DNA from: Nocardia lijiangensis NBRC 108240
GTDB lineage: Bacteria; Actinomycetota; Actinomycetes; Mycobacteriales; Mycobacteriaceae
NCBI RefSeq assembly: GCF_001613045.1
Contig: NZ_BDBP01000001.1
Span: forward strand, 1-64,000
Length of the DNA stretch: 64,000 nt
Direction of reading: 5' to 3'
A program made the translations under genes and the position numbers. Below, in pieces: positions 7,979 to 15,856 of this stretch (positions are counted from its first letter, which is position 1; each line of letters begins with the position of its first letter). Under the pieces are notes generated by a model that saw only the letters and a program-made list of their open reading frames with translations, made no database searches and was not told where the DNA came from.

Positions 7979-8017
7979 CGTATGCGCCACATAGCCGGTG
8001 CCTATGTGGCGCATACG
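7979..8017. terminator. 16-bp perfect hairpin downstream of prpC
   Basis: A perfect inverted repeat of 16 bp (7979-7994 with 8002-8017) closes a 7-nt loop, 43 bp beyond the prpC stop in the direction of transcription. It probably ends the prp operon, although no T-run follows on either strand. The arms (TATGCGCCACATAG and complement) are unusually long and AT-containing for this genome. Confidence 0.55.
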
Positions 8018-8059
8018 AACCCTTTGTGGCAGCCTCCGCCTGTACGGCGGGCGGCTGGG

Positions 8060-9199
8060 TTAGCGGCGCGCCGCTCCGCCCGCGACGAGCAGCTCGCGCT
8101 GGGCCACGCCCGTGTACTCCGACAGCGGACGGATGAGAGCGTTCGCCGCCGATTGCTCGGCGATGTGCGCGGTCCAGCCGGTGATGCGGCTCAGGACGAA
8201 GATGGGCGTGAACATCTCGATGTCGAAGCCCATCAGGTAGTACGCGGGCCCGGCAGGGAAATCGAGGTTCGGGCGGATGCCGGTGGCCTCGACCATGGTG
8301 CGTTCCAGCTCGTCGTACATCTGCAACCACTTCTGCCCGCCGGTCACCGCCGCCACGTCGTCCAGCGCCGCCTTCATGGTGGGTACCCGGGAGTCACCCT
8401 TCTTGTAGACGCGGTGCCCGAAGCCCATCACCTTCTTCTTGGCGGCGAGCTTGTCGCGCAACCAGTCCGCCGCGCGCGCCGGATCACCGATCTCCAGCAT
8501 CGTGTGCATCACGGCTTCGTTGGCGCCGCCGTGCAGCGGGCCCTTGAGCGCCCCGATGGCGGCGGTGACCGCGCTGTACAGATCGGACCGGGTCGAAGTG
8601 ACCACCCGGGCGGCGAACGTGGAGGCGTTGAAACTGTGCTCGGCGTACAGGATCAGCGACGCCTCGAAGGCCCGGACGATCCGCTGGTCCGGCACCTCGC
8701 CGAAGCACATGTGCAGGAAGTTCTCCGCGAACCCCAGGTGCGAGTGCGGCGCAATGGGATCCAGGCCGCGGCGGCGGCGCATGTCGGCGGCGACCACCGT
8801 CGGCAGCACAGCGGTCAGTTGTAATGCCCTGGCCAGCAGATCTTTCGGCGCGGCGATGCCGTCCGGGTCGGTGCCCGGATCCTCCGCACCGAGGTAGCTC
8901 ACCACCGTGCGGACCACATCCATCGGGTGGCAGGTGTCGGGCATCTTCTCGATCAGCGACAGGATCGAGCGGCCGACCCGCCGCTGCGCCCGCTCACGCT
9001 GGCAGAGCAGCTCGAGCTGGGCGACGTCGGGCAGCTCGCCGTACCAGAGCAGGTAGGCGACCTCCTCGAAGCTGCAGTGCGCCGCCAGATCCTGGACCGC
9101 GTAGCCGCGGTAGGTCAGCGAATTGGTCTCGGGCACGACCTTGGAGACGGTGGTGGTATCGACCACCACTCCGGCCAGGCCCTTTTTGATCTCGGTCAT
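8060..9199 (-). CDS. prpC: 2-Methylcitrate synthase / citrate synthase
   Basis: 379 residues, the usual length for PrpC. It condenses propionyl-CoA with oxaloacetate to 2-methylcitrate, the first step of the methylcitrate cycle in the cytosol, and often has citrate synthase side activity. The citrate synthase fold is clear: SLTYRGYAVQDLA near the N-terminus, AEHSFNAST, LKGPLHGGANEAVM (active-site His), GFGHRVYKKGDSR (second His) and NLDFPAGPAYYLMG (catalytic Asp). It is the last gene of prpD-prpB-prpC, 3 bp after prpB. The methylcitrate role follows from the operon rather than from one residue. Confidence 0.95.
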   Translation of the reverse strand: MTEIKKGLAGVVVDTTTVSKVVPETNSLTYRGYAVQDLAAHCSFEEVAYLLWYGELPDVAQLELLCQRERAQRRVGRSILSLIEKMPDTCHPMDVVRTVVSYLGAEDPGTDPDGIAAPKDLLARALQLTAVLPTVVAADMRRRRGLDPIAPHSHLGFAENFLHMCFGEVPDQRIVRAFEASLILYAEHSFNASTFAARVVTSTRSDLYSAVTAAIGALKGPLHGGANEAVMHTMLEIGDPARAADWLRDKLAAKKKVMGFGHRVYKKGDSRVPTMKAALDDVAAVTGGQKWLQMYDELERTMVEATGIRPNLDFPAGPAYYLMGFDIEMFTPIFVLSRITGWTAHIAEQSAANALIRPLSEYTGVAQRELLVAGGAARR

Positions 9200-9202
9200 G
9201 GT

Positions 9203-10126
9203 TCACTCGCTCAGCGTGAAGGTGAATATTCCGGAGTCGAAGTCGTTGTACCGCTGGTATTCGAGAAGTTCGTAGAGCCGTGCGCGGTGCTGCATGCGGT
9301 CGAGCAGACCGGATTGCGTTCCGGTCTCGGCGATCTCGGCAAGTCCCTGTTCCACCGCGTGCATCGCCAGCCGCAGCGTGGTCACCGGGTAGATCACCGC
9401 GTTGAAGCCGAGATCCTCCAGGGTCTGCGCCGACAGCAATTCGGACTTGCCGAACTCGGTCATATTGGCCAGCAGCGGAACATCCACGGCCGCACGGAAC
9501 TTCGCGAACTCGGACTCGTCGGCCAGCGCTTCGGTGAAGATCAGGTCCGCGCCCGCGTCGGCGTAGGCCTTGGCGCGATCGATGGCCGCGTCCAGACCCT
9601 CGGTGCCGCGCGCGTCGGTCCTGGCGCAGATGACGAAGCCGGGGTCGCGGCGCGCCGAGACGGCAGCGCGCAGCCTGCGCACCATATCGTCCACCGGCAC
9701 AACGGCTTTGCCGTCGAGATGGCCACAGCGCTTGGGGTTGACCTGGTCCTCGATGTGGCAGCCCGCGATGCCCGCGTCCTCGAGCATGGTCACGGTGCGC
9801 GCGGCGTTCATCGGCTCGCCGAAACCGGTGTCGGCGTCGATGAGCACGGGCAGGTCGGTCACCCTGGCGATCTGCCGGCCGCGCTCGACCACCTCGGTGA
9901 GCGTGGTCAAACCGAGGTCGGGCAGCGCCAATTCGGCCGACACCACCGCGCCGGACACGTAGACGCCCTCGAAGCCCAGCCGCTGAATCAAGGTGGTCAC
10001 CAGCGGGTTGAACGCGCCGGGCAGCCGCTGGATGCGACCGGAGGTCAGTCCGGCGCGGAAGGCCGCCCGTTTGTCTGCGGCGGTGGTGGCGGCGGCCATC
10101 AGGCCGGAGTGGAGTTGGTCGGGCAT
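9203..10126 (-). CDS. prpB: 2-Methylisocitrate lyase
   Basis: 307 residues. It cleaves 2-methylisocitrate to pyruvate and succinate, the last step of the methylcitrate cycle. It belongs to the isocitrate lyase/PEP mutase barrel: PGAFNPLVTTLIQRLGFEGV near the N-terminus, the metal-binding LIDADTGFGE, then the catalytic NPKRCGHLDGK loop with its Cys, followed by ICARTDARG. The start overlaps the prpD stop by one base (TGATG), so the two are translationally coupled. Confidence 0.96.
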   Translation of the reverse strand: MPDQLHSGLMAAATTAADKRAAFRAGLTSGRIQRLPGAFNPLVTTLIQRLGFEGVYVSGAVVSAELALPDLGLTTLTEVVERGRQIARVTDLPVLIDADTGFGEPMNAARTVTMLEDAGIAGCHIEDQVNPKRCGHLDGKAVVPVDDMVRRLRAAVSARRDPGFVICARTDARGTEGLDAAIDRAKAYADAGADLIFTEALADESEFAKFRAAVDVPLLANMTEFGKSELLSAQTLEDLGFNAVIYPVTTLRLAMHAVEQGLAEIAETGTQSGLLDRMQHRARLYELLEYQRYNDFDSGIFTFTLSE

Positions 10127-11649
10127 CAGAAGATCCCCTCACGAACCTCCGGTGCCCGGCCGAGGACCTCGGGCGCCACGGTGAACGTCAGCTGATCGAG
10201 TTCGCCCGCACCGAGTTTCGTGGTGCGTTGCGCCGCGTCGAGGAAACGGTCCTGCTCCGCAAGATCGACTACCCCGTCGGCCAGCGTCCGAAACTTCTCG
10301 ATGTACTGGGCGCGGGCGAACGGACGCGCGCCGAGCGGGTGGGCGTCGGCGATGGCCAGCTCGTCGACGATGGTCTCGCCGCTCTTCAGCGTCACCACCG
10401 CGCGGGCGCCGAACGCCTTCTCGTTCGGGTCGGTCGAGTGGTAGCGGCGCGTCCATTCCGGGTCCTCGACCGTGGAGATCTTCTGCCACAGCTCGACGGT
10501 GTCGGGCCGCTGCGCGCGCTCTGGCGCGTAGGAGCGCTCGTGGTGCCAGCCGCCGTCCTGCAGCGCCACCGCGAAGATATAAGGAACGGAGTGGTCCAGG
10601 GTCTCGCGGCTGGCGTGCGGATCGAACTTCTGCGGGTCGCCGGAGCCGGTGCCGATCACCACGTGGGTGTGGTGGCTGGTGTGCAGCACGATGGACGCGA
10701 TCTGGTCGAGATCGCCGATGCGCGAACGCATCCGGCGGGCCAGGTCGATGGGGGCCTGGCTCTGGTATTCGGCCGAGTGCTCCTTCGTGTAGCTGTCCAG
10801 GATGGCTCGCTTCGCCTCGCCGGGGGCGGGCAGCGGCACCTGGTACTCGGCGTCGGTTCCGCTGAGCAGCCACGCGATGACGCCGTCGGCGCCCTCCCAG
10901 ATCGGTGCGGGCGCGCATTCGCCGCGCATCGCCCGGTCCACCGCCTCGACCGCCATCTTGCCCGCGAACGCCGGGGCGTAGGCCTTCCAGCTGGAGATCT
11001 CGCCCTTGCGCGACTGCCTGGTCGCGGTGGTGGTGTGCAGCGCCTGACCGATGGCCTGGTAGATGGTCTCGGTGTCCAGGCCGAGCAGCGTGCCGATGCC
11101 CGCCGCGGCCGAGGGACCGAGGTGCGCGACGTGGTCGATCTTGTGCTCGTGCAGGCAGATTCCGCGCACCAGGTCCATCTGGATCTCGTAGCCGGTGGCC
11201 AGGCCGCGGATCAGCTCGGCGCCGGTGCGACCGGCGTGCTGGGCGACGGCGAGAATCGGCGGGATGTTGTCACCGGGGTGCGAGTACTCCGCGGCGAGGA
11301 AGGTGTCGTGGAAGTCCAGCTCCCGCACCGCGACTCCGTTGGCCCACGCGGCCCACTCCGGCGAGACCCGGGTCTGCGCGGACAGCCCGAACACCGTGCC
11401 GCCCGACCGCCCCTCACGCGGCCGGTACGGTTGCGCCGTCGCCTGGGTACGCGCGCTGGTCACCGGACGGCGCAGCACCGAGGCCGCGGCGACGGCCGCG
11501 TTGTCGATGATCCGGTTCACGATCATCTCGGCCACGTCGTCGGTCACCTCGACCGGATCCGCGGCGACCTCCGCGATCTTCGCGGCCAGATGTTCGCTGC
11601 GCGGAAACGCCTCGTCGGCAGCGCGAGCGCGTACGATATGGGTCTTCAT
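10126..11649 (-). CDS. prpD: 2-Methylcitrate dehydratase (MmgE/PrpD family)
   Basis: 507 residues. It dehydrates 2-methylcitrate toward 2-methyl-cis-aconitate in propionate catabolism. MmgE/PrpD features are present: [35 protein letters not shown] near residue 120, and GHAL-like and [20 protein letters not shown] segments. The start at 11649 is set by GGAGG just upstream; an in-frame ATG at 11688 is less likely. It is the first gene of prpDBC and faces prpR across a 163-bp gap. Confidence 0.95.
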   Translation of the reverse strand: MKTHIVRARAADEAFPRSEHLAAKIAEVAADPVEVTDDVAEMIVNRIIDNAAVAAASVLRRPVTSARTQATAQPYRPREGRSGGTVFGLSAQTRVSPEWAAWANGVAVRELDFHDTFLAAEYSHPGDNIPPILAVAQHAGRTGAELIRGLATGYEIQMDLVRGICLHEHKIDHVAHLGPSAAAGIGTLLGLDTETIYQAIGQALHTTTATRQSRKGEISSWKAYAPAFAGKMAVEAVDRAMRGECAPAPIWEGADGVIAWLLSGTDAEYQVPLPAPGEAKRAILDSYTKEHSAEYQSQAPIDLARRMRSRIGDLDQIASIVLHTSHHTHVVIGTGSGDPQKFDPHASRETLDHSVPYIFAVALQDGGWHHERSYAPERAQRPDTVELWQKISTVEDPEWTRRYHSTDPNEKAFGARAVVTLKSGETIVDELAIADAHPLGARPFARAQYIEKFRTLADGVVDLAEQDRFLDAAQRTTKLGAGELDQLTFTVAPEVLGRAPEVREGIF

Positions 11650-11734
11650 GCATCCTCCGGGTTCAGACGGCGAGCTCGACAGGCCCAAGGGCCTCTCTTC
11701 GCACGCTACGCAGCGCGCGCCGAGGGAAGAACCC

Positions 11735-11789
11735 CTTGCAAATGCCGATTTTTGTGGGCGTGAATCGCCGATTCTGCGATGTTTGCGAA
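11735..11789. promoter_or_regulatory. Candidate PrpR/RamB-type sites in the prpD-prpR gap
   Basis: CTTGCAAA at 11735-11742 and TTTGCGAA at 11782-11789 resemble the TTTGCAAA core reported for RamB/PrpR regulators of actinobacteria. They lie between the divergent prpD and prpR starts, as expected for activation of prpDBC and autoregulation. Motif match by eye only. Confidence 0.45.
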
Positions 11790-11812
11790 GACGAAACCGC
11801 TAGGATTCGCCC

Positions 11813-13234
11813 GTGCGCAAGATGTATGCGGGCGCCCGGTTGCGGCGATTGCGCGAGGAACGGCGGATGACGCAGGCGGCACTGGCGAAATCCCTGGATC
11901 TCTCGCCCAGTTATCTCAACCAGCTGGAACGCGACCAGCGACCGCTCACCATTCCGGTGCTGTTGAAGCTCAACGCCACCTTCGACCTGGACGTGCAGTT
12001 CTTCGCCGCCGACTCCGACGCTCGCCTGGTCTCCGACCTGCACGAGGTGCTCGTCGATGCGGCGGGCGGCGACAGCGCCCCGCTGGCCGAGGTCGAGGAG
12101 CTGGCCACCAGGCAGCCGGACGTGGCCCGCCTCCTGGTCGCCATGCACCGCCGGTTGCGCGCCGCCACCGATCAGTTGGATCTGCTCTCCTCCCGGGTGG
12201 CCGCACCCACCGGCGGCCCCGGCGTCCCGATGCCCTACGAGGACGTCCGCGACTTCTTCTACGACCATCACAATCACATTCCGCACCTCGACCACCTCGC
12301 CGAACAGCTCTTCGAGGAGTGCGGCCTGACCATCGGCTCGCTGGACCGCCAGCTGGCCAGGATCGCGGAGGAGCGGGCGGGGGTGACCGTGCTGGTGCGC
12401 GGCGACGGCGCCGATCCGTCGATCCCGAAGCGCCACTACGACCCCGAGAGCCGGACGCTGACCCTGGCCCGCAGGCTACGCCCGGGGCAGCGCGCCTTCC
12501 AGATCGCGACCACCCTCGGTTTCCTGCTCTACGGCGCCGAACTCGACACCGTGCTCAACGAAACCCCTTCGCTCACCGGGGAATCCCGCACGCTGGCCCG
12601 CATCGGGCTCGCCAACTACTTCGCGGGCGCGCTGATCCTGCCCTACGGCCGGTTCCTGCGCTCGGCCGAGGAGCTGCACTACGACATCGACCTGTTGAGC
12701 CTGCGTTTCGAGGTCGGCTTCGAGACCATCTGCCACCGCCTGAGCACCCTGCAGCGGCAGGGGCAACGCGGCGTGCCGTTCTTCCTGGTTCGCACCGACC
12801 GTGCTGGCAACATCTCGAAACGCCAGTCCGCCACGGCCTTTCACTTCTCTCGCGTCGGCGGCAGCTGCCCGCTGTGGGTGGTGCACGAGGCGTTCGCGCA
12901 CCCCGGGCGTGTCCTCACTCAGATCGCCGCCATGCCCGATGGGCGGCGCTACCTGTGGATCGCCAGGACCGCGTACATCGCGCCGCACGGATTCGGCACG
13001 GCCACCAAGAATTTCGCCATCGGACTCGGCTGCGACATCGAATACGCCGACCGCCTGGTGTATTCCACCGGCCTGCATCTCGACGACCCGGCCGCCGCGG
13101 TGCCGATCGGGGCGGGCTGCAAGGTGTGCGAGCGCCCCACCTGCCCGCAGCGGGCGTTTCCCCAGATCGGCAGTCCGCTGGCGGTCTCCGAGCACACCAG
13201 CACCGATCTGCCGTATCCGCGGGTGGGGCGCTGA
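11813..13234 (+). CDS. prpR: PrpR/RamB-type regulator of propionate catabolism (XRE N-terminus, short-chain acyl-CoA sensor)
   Basis: 473 residues. An XRE/Cro helix-turn-helix covers residues ~5-60 (LRRLREERRMTQAALAKSL, then LSPSYLNQLERDQRPLTIPV). The long C-terminal region matches the short-chain fatty acyl-CoA regulator family (PrpR, Rv1129c in M. tuberculosis; RamB in corynebacteria). The C-terminal cysteine cluster CKVCERPTCPQRAF and an earlier Cys fit the iron-sulfur site described for mycobacterial PrpR. The start is GTG at 11813. It is transcribed away from prpDBC and probably activates it when propionyl-CoA accumulates. Confidence 0.93.
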   Translation: MRKMYAGARLRRLREERRMTQAALAKSLDLSPSYLNQLERDQRPLTIPVLLKLNATFDLDVQFFAADSDARLVSDLHEVLVDAAGGDSAPLAEVEELATRQPDVARLLVAMHRRLRAATDQLDLLSSRVAAPTGGPGVPMPYEDVRDFFYDHHNHIPHLDHLAEQLFEECGLTIGSLDRQLARIAEERAGVTVLVRGDGADPSIPKRHYDPESRTLTLARRLRPGQRAFQIATTLGFLLYGAELDTVLNETPSLTGESRTLARIGLANYFAGALILPYGRFLRSAEELHYDIDLLSLRFEVGFETICHRLSTLQRQGQRGVPFFLVRTDRAGNISKRQSATAFHFSRVGGSCPLWVVHEAFAHPGRVLTQIAAMPDGRRYLWIARTAYIAPHGFGTATKNFAIGLGCDIEYADRLVYSTGLHLDDPAAAVPIGAGCKVCERPTCPQRAFPQIGSPLAVSEHTSTDLPYPRVGR

Positions 13235-13237
13235 GGC

Positions 13238-14152
13238 TCACCCGCGGAGGTGGCGGAGCTTGTCCGGGTTGCGAATCGCGTAGACGCCGTGCACCTTTCC
13301 GGTGCCCGCGTCGATATCCAGCACGACAACGGTGTACAGCACGTCGCCGGAGAGCACGAGCGCGGACGGTTCGCCGTTGGTCCACCCGAACCGGACCGTC
13401 ATGTCCGGCACGGAACTGCTCACCATCCGGCTGGTGAGCAGACGCGCGACCTTGTCCGATCCGCGGATCGGCCGCAGCGCCGCCCGCAACCGGCCGCCGC
13501 CGTCGGACAGGAACGTGACGTCCGGAGCGAGCATTTCGAGCAGGCCCGTCACGTCCCCACTGAGCTGGGCGGCGAGGAAGCGCTCGGTCACCGCGCGCTG
13601 GGTCTGCGGATCGGCCTGGTAGCGCGGGCGCTTGGCTCGCACGTGATCCCTGGCCCGGTGCGCGAGCTGGCGAATCGCCGGAGTCTCCCTGCCGAGCATC
13701 GCGCCGATCTCGGCGTGCGGATAGCCGAACACCTCGTGCAGCACGAACACCGCCCGTTCCAGCGGGGTGAGCGTCTCCAGGACCACGAGCACGGCCAGCG
13801 AAACCGACTCGCCGCGCAGCGCGATCTCGGCGGCGTCCGCGCTGTCGCGGATCTCGGGAGTGTCGGCGACCAGCGGCTCGGGCAGCCAGGGCCCGACGTA
13901 GGTCTCTCGCCTGCGGACGATGCTCTCCCGGCGCGCGAGCGCGTTGTTCACCGCGATCCGCACCAGGTACGCGCGCGGGCTGGTGATCTCGCCGAGGTCG
14001 GAGCGGTGCCGCGACACCCAGGCCAGCCAGGTGTCCTGCAGAACGTCCTCGGTGTCGGTGACGGTGCCGAGCATGTTGTACACGATCGAGAAGAGCAGTT
14101 CGCGGTGCTCGGCGAAGACTTCCGTCGCCCGTTCGTCCATGGTCTCGATCAT
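13238..14152 (-). CDS. ECF sigma factor of the SigJ/ECF41 type with SnoaL-like C-terminal domain
   Basis: 304 residues. Region 2 spans about residues 10-80 (EDVLQDTWLAWVSR, then AYLVRIAVNNALARRES) and region 4 about 120-180 (LTPLERAVFVLHEVFGYPHAEIGAMLGR). The last ~110 residues form an NTF2/SnoaL-like domain (TERFLAAQLSGDVTGLLEMLAPDVTF), the hallmark of ECF41/SigJ factors, where it modulates activity without a separate anti-sigma factor. The start at 14152 has AGGAGG upstream. It is convergent with prpR (3-bp gap) and divergent from the DHA2 transporter, which may be its target. ECF41 genes more often pair with carboxymuconolactone decarboxylases or oxidoreductases. Confidence 0.9.
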   Translation of the reverse strand: MIETMDERATEVFAEHRELLFSIVYNMLGTVTDTEDVLQDTWLAWVSRHRSDLGEITSPRAYLVRIAVNNALARRESIVRRRETYVGPWLPEPLVADTPEIRDSADAAEIALRGESVSLAVLVVLETLTPLERAVFVLHEVFGYPHAEIGAMLGRETPAIRQLAHRARDHVRAKRPRYQADPQTQRAVTERFLAAQLSGDVTGLLEMLAPDVTFLSDGGGRLRAALRPIRGSDKVARLLTSRMVSSSVPDMTVRFGWTNGEPSALVLSGDVLYTVVVLDIDAGTGKVHGVYAIRNPDKLRHLRG

Positions 14153-14217
14153 CGTTCCTCCTGTGCCGGAAAGCTCGCGCGGCTGTCGTCATCTGAGAGA
14201 GTTTCGAGGCACGAAAC

Positions 14218-14273
14218 GTGACATCGGGGCCGCGGAGTGTGATCTGACTCTCGCGAGACACCTGCGATGTCAC
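14218..14273. promoter_or_regulatory. Inverted TGTCAC elements between the sigma factor and transporter genes
   Basis: GTGACATCG (14218-14226) and CGATGTCAC (14265-14273) are exact inverted copies facing outward. TGTCAC matches the -35 core described for ECF41/SigJ promoters, so each copy could be the -35 of one divergent promoter. A good CGTC-like -10 was not obvious, so a binding site for another factor remains possible. Confidence 0.4.
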
Positions 14274-14344
14274 CTCCCCTCGGTGCTCCGGCTCTTGGTT
14301 GACGACAGGACGAAAACCGTCCGGACTCACAGAAGGACCCGACC

Positions 14345-15808
14345 GTGCGTTCACCGACCGAAACACCCTCGTATCTGGCGACCCGCCGCGGCAAGCTCAC
14401 GCTGGCGCTGCTGTGCACGGTCGCGTTTCTCGACTTCGTCGACGGCTCGATCGTCAATGTCGCGCTGCCGACCATTCAGCGCGAACTCGGCATGGACGTC
14501 TCGACGTTGCAGTGGGTCACCAGCGGCTACCTGCTCACCTACGGCGGGCTGATGCTGCTCGGCGGCCGTCTCGCCGACCTGCTCGGGCGCCGCCGCGTGC
14601 TCATCGCGGGCACGTTGCTCATCGCGGTCGCCTCGGCGGTCGGCGGTCTCGCCGACGCGAGCGGGCTGCTGATCGGCGCGCGACTGGCGCAAGGCGTCGG
14701 CGCGGCGCTGATGCTGCCCGCCGCGCTGTCGATCCTCACCACCAGCTTCCGCGAGGGATCCGATCGCACCACCGCGCTCAGCGTGTGGGGCGGGGCCGCG
14801 GGCCTGGCGTCGGCGGCGGGCGTCTTCCTCGGCGGCGTGCTGGCCGAGGGCCCAGGCTGGCGCTGGGTCTTCTACGTCAACACCCCGGTCTGCGTGCTGG
14901 TGCTTGCGGCCATCCCGGCGCTCGTTCCCAACGATCGGCGCAACGAGATCCGCGGCGGCTTCGACCTTTTCGGCACCGCACTGGGCACCGGCGGGCTGAT
15001 GCTGCTGGTGTACGGCCTGGTGAAAGCGCCGGAGCACGGCTGGGGCGACGCGACGACGCTGACGCTGCTCGGCGGCGCGGCGGCGCTGCTCATCGCCTTC
15101 GTGATCAACGAGCACCGCTCGGCCGATCCGCTGATGCCGCTGTCGATCTTCCGCATTCGCGGTCTTGCCGCGGCGAACCTGACCCACCTCATCGTCGCGG
15201 CGGGCATGCTCGCGATGTTCTTCTTCGTGACGCTGTACATGCAGTCGGTGCTCGGCTACGGCGAATTCAAGGCGGGCGTGGCGTATCTGCCGGTGAGCCT
15301 GACCATCGGTGTGGCAGCGGGACTTTCGGCGAAACTGTTCACCAGGGTCGGCACCCGGCCGGTCATCGTCGGTGGCGCGGCGATCACCGGGCTCGGCGTC
15401 GTGTGGCTGTCGTTCATTCCGACCGACGGCTCCTACCTGGCACACCTGCTGCCCGGCATGCTGGTCATGTCGATCGGCGCGGGCGCGGTGTTCGTCGCGA
15501 ACACCACCGCCGCCAACGCCGGTGTGCCCGCCGAGCAGGCCGGACTGGCCGCCGCCCTGCTCAATACGGCCCAGCAGATCGGCGGCGCGCTCGGCATCGC
15601 CGTGCTGACCGCGATCGCCACCTCCCGCACCACCGCGCAATTGGCGGCGGGCGAGCCACAGCTGGACGCGATGACCGATGGCTTCCAGCGCGCGCTGCTC
15701 GTCGGCGGCCTGATCGCGCTCACCGCGGCGATCGTCGGGCTGTGGACCGCGGACTCGCGCGGTGAGCAGGCCGCGGCCGAGGAACATCCGAAAGCCTTTG
15801 CCGCATAG
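14345..15808 (+). CDS. DHA2-type MFS drug:H+ antiporter (14 TM)
   Basis: 487 residues with about 14 hydrophobic segments, the length and topology of the DHA2 (EmrB/QacA-like) branch of the major facilitator superfamily. TM1 ends in FLDFVDGSIVNVALP with motif D1-like residues, followed by LQWVTSGYLLTYGGLMLLGGRLADLLGRR (motif A) and ARLAQGVGAALMLPAALSIL (antiporter-type). It probably exports hydrophobic toxic compounds using the proton gradient. The start is GTG with AGAAGGA 7 nt upstream. The divergent SigJ-like sigma factor may control it. The substrate is unknown. Confidence 0.9.
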   Translation: MRSPTETPSYLATRRGKLTLALLCTVAFLDFVDGSIVNVALPTIQRELGMDVSTLQWVTSGYLLTYGGLMLLGGRLADLLGRRRVLIAGTLLIAVASAVGGLADASGLLIGARLAQGVGAALMLPAALSILTTSFREGSDRTTALSVWGGAAGLASAAGVFLGGVLAEGPGWRWVFYVNTPVCVLVLAAIPALVPNDRRNEIRGGFDLFGTALGTGGLMLLVYGLVKAPEHGWGDATTLTLLGGAAALLIAFVINEHRSADPLMPLSIFRIRGLAAANLTHLIVAAGMLAMFFFVTLYMQSVLGYGEFKAGVAYLPVSLTIGVAAGLSAKLFTRVGTRPVIVGGAAITGLGVVWLSFIPTDGSYLAHLLPGMLVMSIGAGAVFVANTTAANAGVPAEQAGLAAALLNTAQQIGGALGIAVLTAIATSRTTAQLAAGEPQLDAMTDGFQRALLVGGLIALTAAIVGLWTADSRGEQAAAEEHPKAFAA

Positions 15809-15856
15809 CATCATCGAAGCGAGGGACGGACCGGCGCGGTCCGTCCTTCGTTCGCG

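Noticed and set aside
10228..11763. 511-codon open frame antisense to prpD
   Set aside because: Shadow of prpD; no start signal or domain.
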